The notes under the pieces: generated by a model
The model's input: only the letters and a program-made list of their open reading frames with translations
Told to the model about the DNA's origin: nothing
Databases searched by the model: none
Source: Sphingomonas sp. Leaf20
Lineage (GTDB): Bacteria; Pseudomonadota; Alphaproteobacteria; Sphingomonadales; Sphingomonadaceae
DNA: 64,000 bases
Assembly (NCBI RefSeq): GCF_001421535.1
Contig: NZ_LMKN01000001.1
Location: 682,001 to 746,000, forward strand
Direction of reading: 5' to 3'
In this document: positions 55,076 through 64,000 of the stretch, one piece after another
How positions within the stretch are numbered: position 1 is the stretch's first letter
Layout: each line of letters begins with the position of its first letter
Program-made: the position numbers and the translations under genes

Positions 55076-56462
55076 CGCCCCCACCCTTGCTTGCGCCGCC
55101 CGAGCGACGGCCGCCGCCGCCACCGCTACCGCCGCGCTTGGTCGCGTCGTCGCCGCTCGCGAGCTGGCCGGTGATGACCTGCGCGCCGGGCTGGAGATTG
55201 CCCGACAGGACCTCGGTCATCGTGCCGTTGGTGTCACCGGTGGTGATCTGGACGGGCTGCGGCGTACCGTCCGCACCCTTGATGTAGATCGTCTGCTGCG
55301 CACCGCGGCCGAGCGTCGCGGTCCGTTCGGCGCCACCGCCGCGACGCGGGCGGAAGGTCAGCGACCCGGCGATCCCGCCGCCCGAATCCCCCGTCGTCGT
55401 CGTCGGCTTGAAGCGAAGCGCCGCGTTCGGGACGAGCAGCACGCGCTGCTTGTCCGACGTCACGATGTCCGCGGTCGCGGTCATCCCGGGGCGCAGCGTC
55501 AGCGTCGGGTTGGCGACGGTGAGGTCGGCGGCATAGGACACTACCTGCCCGGTCGTCGCGGTCGTGCCGGTCGTCGAGGACGACGCGGTCGCCGCGCTGA
55601 CGGTCAGGTTCGAGCCGAGATCGACGCGCGTGATCGTCGCGGGGAAGGTCTGGCCGGGGAACGCATCGACGGTGAAGTTCGCGCGCTGGCCGATCTTGAC
55701 CTCGCCGACGTCCGCCTCGTCGATCGCGACCTCGAGCTTCATCTTGGTCAGGTCCTCGGCGATCACGAACAGCGTCGGCGTGTTGAACGACGACGCGACG
55801 GTCTGGCCCGGATCAATCTGCCGCGCGAGCACGACGCCCGTCACCGGCGAGCGGATGATCGCCCGCGCCCGCTGCGTCTGGTTCTGCGCCAGCGCGGCGC
55901 GGCTTGCGACGACATTGGCCTCGGCGACCTTCTGCGCGGCGAGCGCACGCTGGAAGTCGGCGCGTCCTGCCTGCAGTTCGGTCTTCGACGGGACGCGACC
56001 GCCCGACAGCCGTGCGACCTCCTCGAGACGGTTGAGCTGCGCGCGCGACTCGGCGACGGTCGCCTGCGCCTGATTGACCTGCGCCTGGTTCGCCGCGAGC
56101 TGGGCGCTGGTCTGGCGGATCTGGTCGTCGAGCTGTTCGGGGTCGATCAGCGCGAGCGGCTGGCCCGCGACGACGCGGTCGTTGACGTCGACCACGACCT
56201 TCGTGACGAGCCCCGAGAGCTGCGACCCGACGGTGACCTGCGTGGTCGGTGCGAGCTTGCCCGTCGCCGAGACGGTGACGGTCAGATTGCCGCGACGCGC
56301 GGGCGCGGTCGAATATTGCGTCTGCTCCTTGGCGCCGAAACAGCGCGCGAGCAGCAGGCACAGCAGCACCACGCCGATCGCGATCGCGACCCATTTTATA
56401 TAGCGTTTCCAGGGGGCCTGCGGCTTCACGCCGAGAAAATCGTCGATCGTTGCGTCGGCCAT
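55065..56462 (-). CDS. Efflux RND-type periplasmic adaptor, MacA-like
   Basis: A 465-residue membrane-fusion protein, ATG 56462 (MADATIDDFLGVKPQAP). One N-terminal helix (WVAIAIGVVLLCLLLARCF) anchors it, followed by the barrel-sandwich (lipoyl) strand VTVGSQLSGLVTKVVVDVND, a long coiled hairpin (QIRQTSAQLAANQAQVNQAQ), the second lipoyl half (RAIIRSPVTGVVLARQI) and beta-barrel parts. It ends in a Gly/Ser-rich tail (RGGSGGGGGRRSGG). It links permease and outer-membrane channel. TGATG overlap with the upstream gene. Confidence 0.94.
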   Translation of the reverse strand: MADATIDDFLGVKPQAPWKRYIKWVAIAIGVVLLCLLLARCFGAKEQTQYSTAPARRGNLTVTVSATGKLAPTTQVTVGSQLSGLVTKVVVDVNDRVVAGQPLALIDPEQLDDQIRQTSAQLAANQAQVNQAQATVAESRAQLNRLEEVARLSGGRVPSKTELQAGRADFQRALAAQKVAEANVVASRAALAQNQTQRARAIIRSPVTGVVLARQIDPGQTVASSFNTPTLFVIAEDLTKMKLEVAIDEADVGEVKIGQRANFTVDAFPGQTFPATITRVDLGSNLTVSAATASSSTTGTTATTGQVVSYAADLTVANPTLTLRPGMTATADIVTSDKQRVLLVPNAALRFKPTTTTGDSGGGIAGSLTFRPRRGGGAERTATLGRGAQQTIYIKGADGTPQPVQITTGDTNGTMTEVLSGNLQPGAQVITGQLASGDDATKRGGSGGGGGRRSGGASKGGGGGQ

Positions 56463-57931
56463 CAGCGTGCCTCTGAAGATGCCGGGGCGCGAACCGGCGC
56501 TTCCGGAATGGTCGTGGAATCCCAGCCGCCGCCAAGCGCCGCATACAGCGCGATCAGCGCGGTCGCGGCGTCGGCCCGCGCCTGGGTAGCGCCGTTCCGC
56601 GCCGACAGCAGCGCGATTTCCTGCTGGTTGAGCGTGGTGAAATCGGTCAGCCCGGTGCGGTACTGGCTGCGGCTGAGGATCGCGGAATTGTTCGCGGCAT
56701 CGAGCGCGATCACAAATTGCCGCTCGCGTTCCTGTGCCGATTGCAGCGCGACGACGGCGTTCTCGACATCCTCGAGCGCGGTGAGGATCGTCGCGCGGTA
56801 AAAGGCGAACGCGCCATCGGTCGCTGCCTCGCTCGTGCGCACCTGGCTGCGCAACCGCCCGCCGTTGAAGATCGCCTGCGTCAGCCCGGCGAACAGCCCG
56901 CCGGTGATCGCATCGCCGATATTGCCGATCGAGGTCGCGTTGGTGTTGATGTTGCCGGTGATCGCGAGCGCGGGATAGAGCTGCGCCTTGGCGACGCCGA
57001 TCCGCGCGGTCGCCGCGGCGAGCGCGCGTTCGGCAGACCGCACGTCGGGACGCTGACGCAGCGTGTCGCCGGGGATCCCCACGCCGACCGCCGCGGGACC
57101 GACGGGGATAGCCTTTGCGGGTGCCATCAGCGTCCGCAGCGCGCCCGGCGCCTGCCCCGTCAGCACGCCGATCCGCGCGACGGCGGCGGCATATTGCTGG
57201 TCGAGATTGGGGATCGTCGCGGCGGTCTGCGCGCGCTGCGACCGCGCCTGTTCGCTGTCGAGGCTGGAGACCAGCCCCGCCTGGACGCGGAAACCGGCGA
57301 TCTCGAGATTGTCGTCCTGGATGGTCAGCGACGCGCGCGCGTTGGCGAGCTGCCCCTGGTACAGCCGCGCGAGCACATAGTTGCGCGCGACCTCGCTCTC
57401 GACCGAGATCAGCACGGTGGCATATTCGAACCCCGACGCGGCATAGTCCGCGCGGCTCGCCTCGATCGTCCGGCGGATCTCGCCGAACACCCCGACCTGG
57501 TAGCTCGCGCTTCCGCCCAGCGTGAAGCTGTTCGTCCCGCCGCCGCCGGTGTCGACGACGGTCCCGTCGGGCAGCGTGAACGACCGCCCGCCGCCGCGCA
57601 GATTCTCGTTGCGCTGATACCCGCCCGACCCGCTGAGCGTCGGCAGCAGCGACGCGCGGTTCTGGATCAGGCTTTCGCGCGCCTGCCGCAACCGCGCGAC
57701 GCTCTGCGCGATGTCGAGATTGGTCGCCGCCGCCTGCTCGACGAGCTGGCCGAGCACGGGGTCGTCGAACCGCTGCCACCAGCGCGTCAGGTCTTCCGGG
57801 GTGGTGACCGGGGTCACCGAATAGGCGTCGGGAACACCCAGTTCGGCTGCGGCCTGGGGGTGATAGTCCGGCCCTACCGAGCAGCCGGCGAGCAAGACGG
57901 GCGCAACAAGAAAGGAACGGACGCGTAACAT
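56462..57931 (-). CDS. Outer-membrane efflux lipoprotein, NodT/TolC family
   Basis: A 489-residue channel protein. It starts MLRVRSFLVAPVLLAGCSVGPDYH, seen as a lipoprotein signal with lipobox LAGC and the family SVGPDYHPP-like start. Two OEP repeats follow: LVEQAAATNLDIAQSVARLRQARE (first) and VGIPGDTLRQRPDVRSAERALAAATARIG (second), each quoted in part. It is the first gene of the exporter operon and gives the outer-membrane exit. Substrate (a drug, peptide or siderophore) cannot be told. Confidence 0.93.
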   Translation of the reverse strand: MLRVRSFLVAPVLLAGCSVGPDYHPQAAAELGVPDAYSVTPVTTPEDLTRWWQRFDDPVLGQLVEQAAATNLDIAQSVARLRQARESLIQNRASLLPTLSGSGGYQRNENLRGGGRSFTLPDGTVVDTGGGGTNSFTLGGSASYQVGVFGEIRRTIEASRADYAASGFEYATVLISVESEVARNYVLARLYQGQLANARASLTIQDDNLEIAGFRVQAGLVSSLDSEQARSQRAQTAATIPNLDQQYAAAVARIGVLTGQAPGALRTLMAPAKAIPVGPAAVGVGIPGDTLRQRPDVRSAERALAAATARIGVAKAQLYPALAITGNINTNATSIGNIGDAITGGLFAGLTQAIFNGGRLRSQVRTSEAATDGAFAFYRATILTALEDVENAVVALQSAQERERQFVIALDAANNSAILSRSQYRTGLTDFTTLNQQEIALLSARNGATQARADAATALIALYAALGGGWDSTTIPEAPVRAPASSEAR

Positions 57932-58090
57932 GGTCGGCAGGAATGGCGGGCGGTCGAGGGGTAGTCCAGCGCTTTTGTGTCGCGAAGTGTCGCAGGCGGG
58001 ATCGGGTGCGTTGGCCCCTCGCCGTCATTCGCGGATTAGCATCGTGTGAGGTAGATCCGGATTACAGGCCGCAGGCGTTGCGCGTAGGAC

Positions 58091-58209
58091 CCTGGGTCCT
58101 GACTTTCGTCAGGATGACGGGAGAAGGGAGGTAGCGGGCTGCATCGGAATCGTCGGTTATTGGCCATGACAGCCGCCTCCCGTCATCCTGACGAAAGTCA
58201 GGACCCAGC
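58091..58209. repeat. Family A repeat arms, inverted, 58 bases apart
   Basis: CTGGGTCCTGACTTTCGTCA with GGATGACGGG (to 58121) and the inverse CCCGTCATCCTGACGAAAGT with CAGGACCCAG (58180-58209). The gap 57932-58376 between the exporter operon and otsB holds these arms and no gene. Confidence 0.85.
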
Positions 58210-58376
58210 GCCGGAAGCGCTGCCCGCCGGAATTCCGGACGGTGGCGGACGAGGACAGCAATCCATGGCAGCGACGGCGGCGGCGAATGCCGCTACGGAG
58301 AGCGCCAATCGAACCGCTCCCGTTCCAATTTTGCGTTGCAGCGGAACGGAGCGTGACTGCCAGGGGTTAGACGACT

Positions 58377-59135
58377 ATGCTTGCCGAACGCCAGCCCGCG
58401 ACTGATATCCTCGCAGCCCCGCCGCTCGTGCTCGACGCAGCCAGCCTCTTCTTCGATTTCGACGGGACGCTCGTCGATCTGGCGGCGACGCCCGATGCGG
58501 TGGTGGTCGAGCGGATGCTGCTCGACCAGCTCGACCGGCTCGCCGCGCGGTTTCCGGGGCGCGTGTCGATTATCAGCGGGCGCTCGATCGCGCAGCTCGA
58601 CGCGATGCTCGGTGATCATGCGGCCCGCTTCGCGGTGGCCGGGAGCCACGGCGCCGAGCGGCGAACGCCCGAGGACGGTCATGTCGCCGCGGCGCGCCCG
58701 CCTGCGCTCGAGCGTGCCGCCGTGCTGCTGCGCGACTTCGCGGATCGCAACGGACTCGTCTATGAGGCCAAGACGCTGGGTGCGGGGCTGCACTATCGGC
58801 AGGACCCCGCGTTCGAGGCCGAGGCCGTCGCGCTGGCCGAGATGCTCGCGCAGACGCACGGCCTGACGCTCCAGCGCGGCAAGATGATGGTCGAGCTACG
58901 CACCGCCGGGAACAAGGGCGCCGCGCTGCGCACGCTGATCGCGGCACCGGGAATGGCAGGCACCACGCCGTTCTTCTTCGGCGACGACGTCACCGACGAG
59001 GACGGGTTCGAGGCGGCACGCGATCTCGGCGGTGCCGGAATCCTGATCGGCGAGCCCCGCCCTACCGCTGCCACCTATCGTCTCGACGACGTCGCCGCGC
59101 TTCGCGGCTGGATCGCCGCCATATTGGAATCATGA
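58377..59135 (+). CDS. otsB: Trehalose-6-phosphate phosphatase
   Basis: A 252-residue HAD-family phosphatase that releases trehalose from trehalose 6-phosphate. Motif I is FDFDGTLVDL near residue 24 (nucleophile Asp), SIISGRSIAQLD is motif II, and motif IV is FGDDVTDEDGFEAAR near 200. Start ATG 58377. The C-terminus overlaps the GH15 gene by four bases. With otsA two genes downstream it makes the OtsBA pathway, which supplies trehalose as an osmoprotectant. Confidence 0.94.
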   Translation: MLAERQPATDILAAPPLVLDAASLFFDFDGTLVDLAATPDAVVVERMLLDQLDRLAARFPGRVSIISGRSIAQLDAMLGDHAARFAVAGSHGAERRTPEDGHVAAARPPALERAAVLLRDFADRNGLVYEAKTLGAGLHYRQDPAFEAEAVALAEMLAQTHGLTLQRGKMMVELRTAGNKGAALRTLIAAPGMAGTTPFFFGDDVTDEDGFEAARDLGGAGILIGEPRPTAATYRLDDVAALRGWIAAILES

Positions 59136-60961
59136 TGACCGTCTCTCCCGACCCCGCCACACCCGTCGATCTCCGCGCGAGCACCGCGGACATGAACCTC
59201 TGGCCGATCGGCAATTGCCAGGTCTCGGCGCTGATCGACAGGACGGGCCGGTTTGTCTGGGGCTGCGTCCCGCGTGTCGACGGCGACCCGGCGTTCTGCG
59301 CGCTGCTCGGCGGCGATGCGCCCGAGACGGGGTTCTGGGCGATTGAGCTCGAGGGCGTCACCAGGACGACCCAGGCCTATATCCGCAACACGCCGATCCT
59401 CGTCACGCGGCACGAGGATGCCGCGGGGAACGCGGTCGAGGTCACCGACTTCTGTCCGCGGTTCGTGCGCGACGAGCGAACCTATCGGCCGACGAGCTTC
59501 GTCCGGATCGTCCGGCCGGTCGCCGGATCGCCGCGGATCCGCATCCGCCTGCGCGTCGCGACCAACTGGGGGCACGCCACCGACCATACGCAGGGGTCGA
59601 ACCATATCCGCTTCCTGATGGACGACCAGACGCTGCGGCTGACGACCGACGCGCCGGTCGGGCATATCGTCGACGAGCGGTGGTTCCGGCTCGAACGCCC
59701 GATGTACATGTTCCTCGGGCCCGACGAGAGCTTTGCCGGCGTGCTGCACGAGGCGGCCGAGGCGATGCTCGCGCGTACGCGAGACGAGTGGCGCCACTGG
59801 GTGCGCGGGCTCGCGACCCCGGTCGAATGGCAGGACGTCGTCATCCGCGCCGCGATCACGCTGAAACTGTGCCAGCACGAGGAGACCGGCGCGATCGTCG
59901 CCGCGCTCACCACCTCGATCCCCGAGCATGAGGGGTCGGAGCGCAACTGGGACTATCGCTACTGCTGGATCCGCGACGCCTATTACACGGTGCAGGCGCT
60001 CAACCGCCTCGGCGCGCTCGACGTGCTCGAGGGGTATCTCGAATATCTGCGCAACATCGTCGATGCGTCGAAGGGCGGGCATGTCCAGCCGCTCTACGGC
60101 GTCGGCGGCGAGGCAATTTTGGTCGAACGCGTCGCGCCCGCGCTGCCCGGTTACCGCGGCATGGGCCCGGTGCGCGTCGGCAACCAGGCCTATGAGCAGA
60201 TCCAGCACGACGCGTACGGCCAGATCATCCTGTCCGACGTCCAGGCGTTCTTCGACCAGCGGCTGTTCCGCATGTCGAGCGCGGAGGACTTCAAGAGCCT
60301 CGAGCTGGTCGGCGACCGCGCGTGGGAAACCTATGACAAGCCCGATGCGGGGCTGTGGGAGCTGCGGACGAAGGCGCATGTCCACACCTATTCCGCGGCG
60401 ATGTGCTGGGCGGCGTGCGACCGGCTCGCCAATGCGGCAGGCGTGCTCGGGCTCGAGGATCGCCGGGCATTCTGGAACGCGCGCGCGGACACGATCCGCG
60501 CGACGATCGAGAAGGCCGCGTGGCGCGAGGATACGCAGCGTATCTCCGCAACGTTCGGCGGCGACGATCTCGACGCGAGCCTGATCCAGCTGCTCGACCT
60601 GCGCTTCTTTGCGCCCGACGATCCGCGTTTCCAGTCGACGCTCAAGGCGGTCGAGGAGGGCCTGCGCCGCGGCAGCCACATGCTGCGCTATGCGACCGAG
60701 GATGATTTCGGCCTTCCGCATACCGCATTCAACGTCTGCACCTTCTGGCTGATCGAGGCGCTGCACGCGACCGGTCGCACGGCGGACGCGTGCGCGCTGT
60801 TCGCCGAGATGGTCGCACGCCGTACCCCCGCGGGGCTGTTGTCCGAGGATATCGATCCCAACACGGGCGAGCTGTGGGGGAATTATCCGCAAACCTATTC
60901 GCTGGTGGGATTGATCAACTGCGCGGTCCTGCTCAGCAAGCCCTGGAGCGCCGTACGATGA
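59132..60961 (+). CDS. Glycoside hydrolase family 15 protein
   Basis: A 609-residue GH15 (glucoamylase/trehalase-like) enzyme. The N-terminal beta-rich domain begins MNLWPIGNCQVSALIDRTGR; the alpha/alpha barrel (from about residue 230) has ERNWDYRYCWIRDAYYTVQAL, with the typical WDYRYCWIRDA block, and GNQAYEQIQHDAYG and GLLSEDIDPNTGELWGNYPQ, where the second catalytic Glu lies. It sits between otsB and otsA with overlaps on both sides, so its substrate is probably trehalose or a related alpha-glucan. No signal peptide. Confidence 0.92.
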   Translation: MMTVSPDPATPVDLRASTADMNLWPIGNCQVSALIDRTGRFVWGCVPRVDGDPAFCALLGGDAPETGFWAIELEGVTRTTQAYIRNTPILVTRHEDAAGNAVEVTDFCPRFVRDERTYRPTSFVRIVRPVAGSPRIRIRLRVATNWGHATDHTQGSNHIRFLMDDQTLRLTTDAPVGHIVDERWFRLERPMYMFLGPDESFAGVLHEAAEAMLARTRDEWRHWVRGLATPVEWQDVVIRAAITLKLCQHEETGAIVAALTTSIPEHEGSERNWDYRYCWIRDAYYTVQALNRLGALDVLEGYLEYLRNIVDASKGGHVQPLYGVGGEAILVERVAPALPGYRGMGPVRVGNQAYEQIQHDAYGQIILSDVQAFFDQRLFRMSSAEDFKSLELVGDRAWETYDKPDAGLWELRTKAHVHTYSAAMCWAACDRLANAAGVLGLEDRRAFWNARADTIRATIEKAAWREDTQRISATFGGDDLDASLIQLLDLRFFAPDDPRFQSTLKAVEEGLRRGSHMLRYATEDDFGLPHTAFNVCTFWLIEALHATGRTADACALFAEMVARRTPAGLLSEDIDPNTGELWGNYPQTYSLVGLINCAVLLSKPWSAVR

Positions 60962-62346
60962 GCCGCCTGGTCGTCATTTCCAATCGTGTCCAATCGGTCG
61001 ACGCCCCCTCGGGCAACCAGGGCGGGCTCGCGGTCGCGCTGCTCGCGGCGCTCCGTGAAAAGGGCGGCGTGTGGTTCGGCTGGTCGGGCGAGACCACCGA
61101 GACCTTCACGGGGCATATCAATTTCCAGCAGGGCAAGGGCGTCACCACCGCGACGATCGACCTCGAGGAACAGGATTTCGACGAATATTATAACGGCTAT
61201 GCGAACCGGACGCTGTGGCCGCTGTTCCATTACCGGATCGACCTGACCGAGTTCGAACGTGATTTCTCGAGCGGCTATGCGCGCGTCAACACGCGGTTCG
61301 CGGAGACGGTGCTGCCGCTGATCGAACCCGACGATCTCGTCTGGGTGCATGATTATCATCACGTGCCGCTGGGGCGCGAGCTTCGCAAGCTGGGGGTCGA
61401 GAACAAGATCGGCTTCTTCCTCCACATCCCATGGCCGCCGATGGCGATGCTGCTGTCGCTGCCGAGCCACCGCGCGCTCGTCGAATCGATGTTCGCGTAC
61501 GACGTGGTCGGGTTCCAGACTCAGGACTGGCTCGACAGCTTCCTGCATTACGTCACCAGCCAGCTCGACGGCGTGGTCGGCGAGGATGGCTGGGTGACGG
61601 TCGGCGATCGGACGATCAAGGCGATCACCACGCCGATCGGGATCGAGACCGCGGATTTCGAGAAGTCCGCGAGCAGCAACGCCGCGCGGCACGCCAAGGA
61701 GCGGATGTACATGTCCGCAACCGGGCGCAGCCTGATCGTCGGCGTCGACCGGCTCGATTACTCGAAGGGTCTCGCCGAGCGGTTCTCGGGCTATGAACGC
61801 TTCCTCGCGTCGCACCCCGATCACCGCGGGCTGGTCTACATGCTCCAGATCGCGCCGCCCTCGCGCGAGAAGGTCGACACCTATCAGGAGATCCGCGCGA
61901 ACCTCGATTCGATGTCGGGACGGATCAACGGCGAGTTCTCGGACATCGACTGGACGCCGATCCGCTACGTCAACCAGGGCTTCCCGCGCGACGTGCTCGC
62001 GGGGATCTACCGTGCGGCGCGCGTCGGGCTGGTGACGCCGCTCAGGGACGGGATGAACCTCGTCGCGAAGGAATATGTCGCGGCGCAGGATCCCGAGGAT
62101 CCCGGCGTTCTGATCCTGTCGCAGTTCGCGGGGGCCGCGGCGCAGCTGACCGACGCGGTGCTGGTCAATCCGTACAGCCCCGAGGAGATGGCCGACGCGA
62201 TCGCGCGCGCGCTCAAGATGCCGCTCGCGGAACGCAAGGCGCGGTGGGAAAAGCTGATCGACAATGTCCGCCGCGAGGACGTGATGTGGTGGTGCGAACT
62301 GTTCATCACCGCACTCGAGGATGCGCCGGAGCACGCCGAGGCGTAA
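60958..62346 (+). CDS. otsA: Trehalose-6-phosphate synthase
   Basis: A 462-residue GT20 enzyme that joins UDP-glucose and glucose 6-phosphate. ATG 60958 overlaps the GH15 stop (ATGA): MSRLVVISNRVQSVDAPSGN. Conserved are NQGGLAVALLAAL, YNGYANRTLWPLFHYR, the substrate loop DYHHVPLGRELR, GVDRLDYSKGLAERF, and the C-terminal RDGMNLVAKEYVA with VLILSQFAGAA. Length and motifs match E. coli OtsA. Confidence 0.97.
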   Translation: MSRLVVISNRVQSVDAPSGNQGGLAVALLAALREKGGVWFGWSGETTETFTGHINFQQGKGVTTATIDLEEQDFDEYYNGYANRTLWPLFHYRIDLTEFERDFSSGYARVNTRFAETVLPLIEPDDLVWVHDYHHVPLGRELRKLGVENKIGFFLHIPWPPMAMLLSLPSHRALVESMFAYDVVGFQTQDWLDSFLHYVTSQLDGVVGEDGWVTVGDRTIKAITTPIGIETADFEKSASSNAARHAKERMYMSATGRSLIVGVDRLDYSKGLAERFSGYERFLASHPDHRGLVYMLQIAPPSREKVDTYQEIRANLDSMSGRINGEFSDIDWTPIRYVNQGFPRDVLAGIYRAARVGLVTPLRDGMNLVAKEYVAAQDPEDPGVLILSQFAGAAAQLTDAVLVNPYSPEEMADAIARALKMPLAERKARWEKLIDNVRREDVMWWCELFITALEDAPEHAEA

Positions 62347-62351
62347 ACGGT

Positions 62352-62438
62352 CCTCGTCATCCTGACGAACGTCAGGACCAAGGGCCACACAGTGCAGCAC
62401 CCGTGACCCTGGACCCTGACTTTCGTCAGGGTGACGGG
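62352..62438. repeat. Intergenic inverted repeat, family A
   Basis: CTCGTCATCCTGACGAACGT with CAGGACC, a 32-base spacer and CCCTGACTTTCGTCAGGGTG with ACGGG. It lies between the convergent otsA and mechanosensitive channel genes and could end both transcripts. Confidence 0.85.
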
Positions 62439-62457
62439 TGCCCGCGCCGCCCCAGCG

Positions 62458-63543
62458 TCACGACGCGACGCCGCGCACGGGGTCCGGCGCCATCAGCAGG
62501 CGGCCGCGCGGCATCGCCTCGGGCATTTCCTGCGCGATAAACGCCAGCATTGCCTCGCGCACGTCGCAGCGCAGGTCGAACGCGACCGACGCGTTCTTGG
62601 CGGTCATCAGCGCGCGGAGCTCGACCGCGTCGGTCTTCACGTCGGTCACCTGCAGGTTGAAGAAGCGACCATCCCAGCGTGGATTGGCCTTGACCACCTC
62701 GGCGAGCTTCTCGCGCAGCCGGGGCACGTCGGTCGACGGATCGACATACCAGAACACCGACCCCATCAGCTGGCTGGTCTCGCGCGTCCAGTTCTGGAAG
62801 CTCTGTTCGAGGAACTTCGAGACGGGGACGACGAGGCGGCGCTCGTCCCAGATCTTGATCACGACGAACGTCAGGTTGATCTGCTCGACCCGCCCCCATT
62901 CGCCGTCGACGATCAGCACGTCGTCGAGCCGGATCGGCTCGGTGAACGCCATCTGCACGCCCGCGATGAGATTCTTCAGCGCAGGCTGCGCGGCAGCACC
63001 GACGACGAGGCCGGCGATACCCGCGGATGCCATCAGCGTCACGCCGATCGAGCGGATGCCCGGCACGCTCAGCAGCATCAGGCAGACGCTGATGAAGATG
63101 ATGAAGAACGTCCCGATCCGCCCGAGGATCGCCGCGCGCGTCCGCTTGCGCCTGGCGCGGAGATTGTCCTCGACGGTGATGTCCGAGCGGATCTCGATCA
63201 CGTCCTGGAACGCACGAAGCGCCGCGACCGCGAGCCAGCCGAGCAAAGCGGGGACGAGGAAGCCGAGGATCTGCTTCCACAACTCCTCGATATCGTCGTC
63301 CATCGGCAGGATCCGCGCGACGAACGCGACGCTGACCGCGACGAACACCGCGCGCAGCGGCCGGCGAACGCGCGCGAGGACGAGCCCGTCGGTCTTGGCG
63401 GTCGACCGCCGCTGCGCATGGCCCGCGATCCGCATCGTCAGCCAGTGCGCGACCAGCGCGAACACGACCGCCGCCGACACGACGGCGACGCTTTCCAGCC
63501 AGACCCATTCGGGTGGTATGTGGAGCGATCTGAATATGCGCAT
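62458..63543 (-). CDS. Small-conductance mechanosensitive channel family protein
   Basis: A 361-residue MscS-type channel. ATG 63543 (MRIFRSLHIPPEWVWLES) is used. Four hydrophobic segments precede the pore helix, whose glycine/alanine pattern appears as VTLMASAGIAGLVVGAAAQPALKNLIAGVQM, quoted in two parts: MASAGIAGLVVGAAAQ and NLIAGVQMAFT. The beta domain RLDDVLIVDGEWGRVEQINLT and the C-terminal alpha/beta part follow. Such channels open under membrane tension on osmotic downshock; proximity to trehalose genes fits an osmotic theme. Confidence 0.92.
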   Translation of the reverse strand: MRIFRSLHIPPEWVWLESVAVVSAAVVFALVAHWLTMRIAGHAQRRSTAKTDGLVLARVRRPLRAVFVAVSVAFVARILPMDDDIEELWKQILGFLVPALLGWLAVAALRAFQDVIEIRSDITVEDNLRARRKRTRAAILGRIGTFFIIFISVCLMLLSVPGIRSIGVTLMASAGIAGLVVGAAAQPALKNLIAGVQMAFTEPIRLDDVLIVDGEWGRVEQINLTFVVIKIWDERRLVVPVSKFLEQSFQNWTRETSQLMGSVFWYVDPSTDVPRLREKLAEVVKANPRWDGRFFNLQVTDVKTDAVELRALMTAKNASVAFDLRCDVREAMLAFIAQEMPEAMPRGRLLMAPDPVRGVAS

Positions 63544-63620
63544 CAAGGCGCAACGGTGCGGCTGCGGGGATGTTCCGCTGCGGTGCAGCATGGGGCGACG
63601 AGCGCGCTACCGCCATGGCC

Positions 63621-63725
63621 CCCACCCCGGCGAGGGTCGGGGCCCAATTGGGAGACAAATGTGGCGACGCGCAGCCCGCCGTTATCGCCGTTTCCCAATT
63701 GGGCCCCGGCCTTCGCCGGGGTGGT
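63621..63725. repeat. Intergenic inverted repeat, family C
   Basis: CCCACCCCGGCGAGGGTCGG with GGCCCAATTGGGAG, a spacer, and TTTCCCAATTGGGCCCCGGC with CTTCGCCGGGGTGGT. It occupies the divergent gap 63544-63806. Confidence 0.87.
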
Positions 63726-63806
63726 GCTGTTTGCTTGGAAATCGCTCGCTCGTCACCCGCGTTCCCGGATGACGTCCTGCCCCGATCATGTCAGAAGACG
63801 GCCACC

Positions 63807-64000
63807 ATGATAGCCCGCAGAATCAGACGCTTCCTGAGCGAGGAAGACTGGACGTTCGCGCCGCACGAGCTGCCGGTGCTGCCCGGGTCGCCGGGGTCGC
63901 CCGCGCATCCGCGGCACCGCCAGATCGCCTATGCGCTGATCGGCATTTTGCTCGGGCTGACGGTGGGGTTCGGCAACGCGCTGATCAGCGCCAACACCTA
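63807..64000 (+). CDS. Start of a membrane protein, probably an MFS transporter
   Basis: Only 64 codons are seen; the gene runs off the window. It starts MIARRIRRFLSEEDWTFAPH, continues with a proline-rich stretch (LPVLPGSPGSPAHPRH) and enters a first transmembrane helix (IAYALIGILLGLTVGFGNAL, then ISANT). The N-terminal tail followed by a helix ending in GNALISANT resembles 14-helix major-facilitator proteins of sphingomonads, but too little is present to be sure. Confidence 0.5.
   Translation, partial: MIARRIRRFLSEEDWTFAPHELPVLPGSPGSPAHPRHRQIAYALIGILLGLTVGFGNALISANT

Noticed and set aside
55065..58028. One 987-codon frame reading through the adaptor and outer-membrane genes as a fusion
   Set aside because: The first two-thirds upstream of 56462 are out of frame with the true NodT-type gene and give Arg-rich nonsense; the adaptor has its own start with a TGATG overlap.

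Overview
The window is a high-GC chromosomal segment from an alphaproteobacterium, almost certainly a sphingomonad (Sphingomonadales; Sphingomonas or a close relative). This rests on protein types and gene order (mdh with zapE, the sdh and suc genes on one strand, PaoABC-type oxidoreductase, DUF3597, DUF4893), on an alphaproteobacterial LexA box (GTTC-N7-GTTC) in front of uvrA, and on the long inverted intergenic repeats typical of these genomes. No tRNA, rRNA, CRISPR array, integrase or intact insertion sequence was found.

Layout. 1-12.4 kb (plus strand): the 3' end of clpA with a clear terminator, a 7TMR-DISM/GGDEF protein, xseB-ispA-coaD, a secreted cyclophilin, queA and tgt (queuosine tRNA modification) with an EF-hand protein between them, an M16 peptidase and a SleB-type wall hydrolase. 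12.4-14.6 kb (minus): small proteins, a cold-shock protein and DUF3597. 14.6-16.6 kb: an AT-richer island holding an orphan antitoxin, its decayed RelE/ParE toxin, a Panacea-domain protein overlapping an unrecognised 239-aa gene (candidate PanA/PanT toxin-antitoxin pair), and a second, diverged 3' tail of uvrA. 16.7-21 kb: uvrA and two hypothetical genes. 21-22 kb: no genes; tandem 200-bp repeats and a cluster of stem-loops.

22-36.7 kb is a run of minus-strand central-metabolism genes: sdhC-sdhD-sdhA, a small membrane protein, a ClpP-like protein, sdhB, a thioesterase, zapE, mdh, a GIY-YIG endonuclease, sucD, sucA, sucB, lpd. Together they supply succinate dehydrogenase, malate dehydrogenase, the alpha subunit of succinyl-CoA synthetase and the whole 2-oxoglutarate dehydrogenase complex. 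sucC is not present. 37-40 kb: two tandem soluble chemoreceptors. 40-45 kb: an SDR, prmA, phhA, a DUF2459 protein, a lipoprotein and a glycerophosphodiesterase. 45-52.7 kb: a molybdenum-enzyme locus (2Fe-2S, FAD and Mo subunits, a second Mo subunit, XdhC-type chaperone, MocA). 52.7-58 kb (minus): a tripartite MacAB/TolC-like exporter interrupted by a DUF559 endonuclease gene bracketed by perfect 37-bp inverted repeats. 58.4-62.3 kb: otsB, a GH15 enzyme and otsA (trehalose). 62.5-64 kb: an MscS channel and the start of a membrane protein.

The points most worth following are the Panacea island next to uvrA, the DUF559 cassette and GIY-YIG gene that sit with palindromic repeats inside operons, the split sdh operon, and the twin chemoreceptors.
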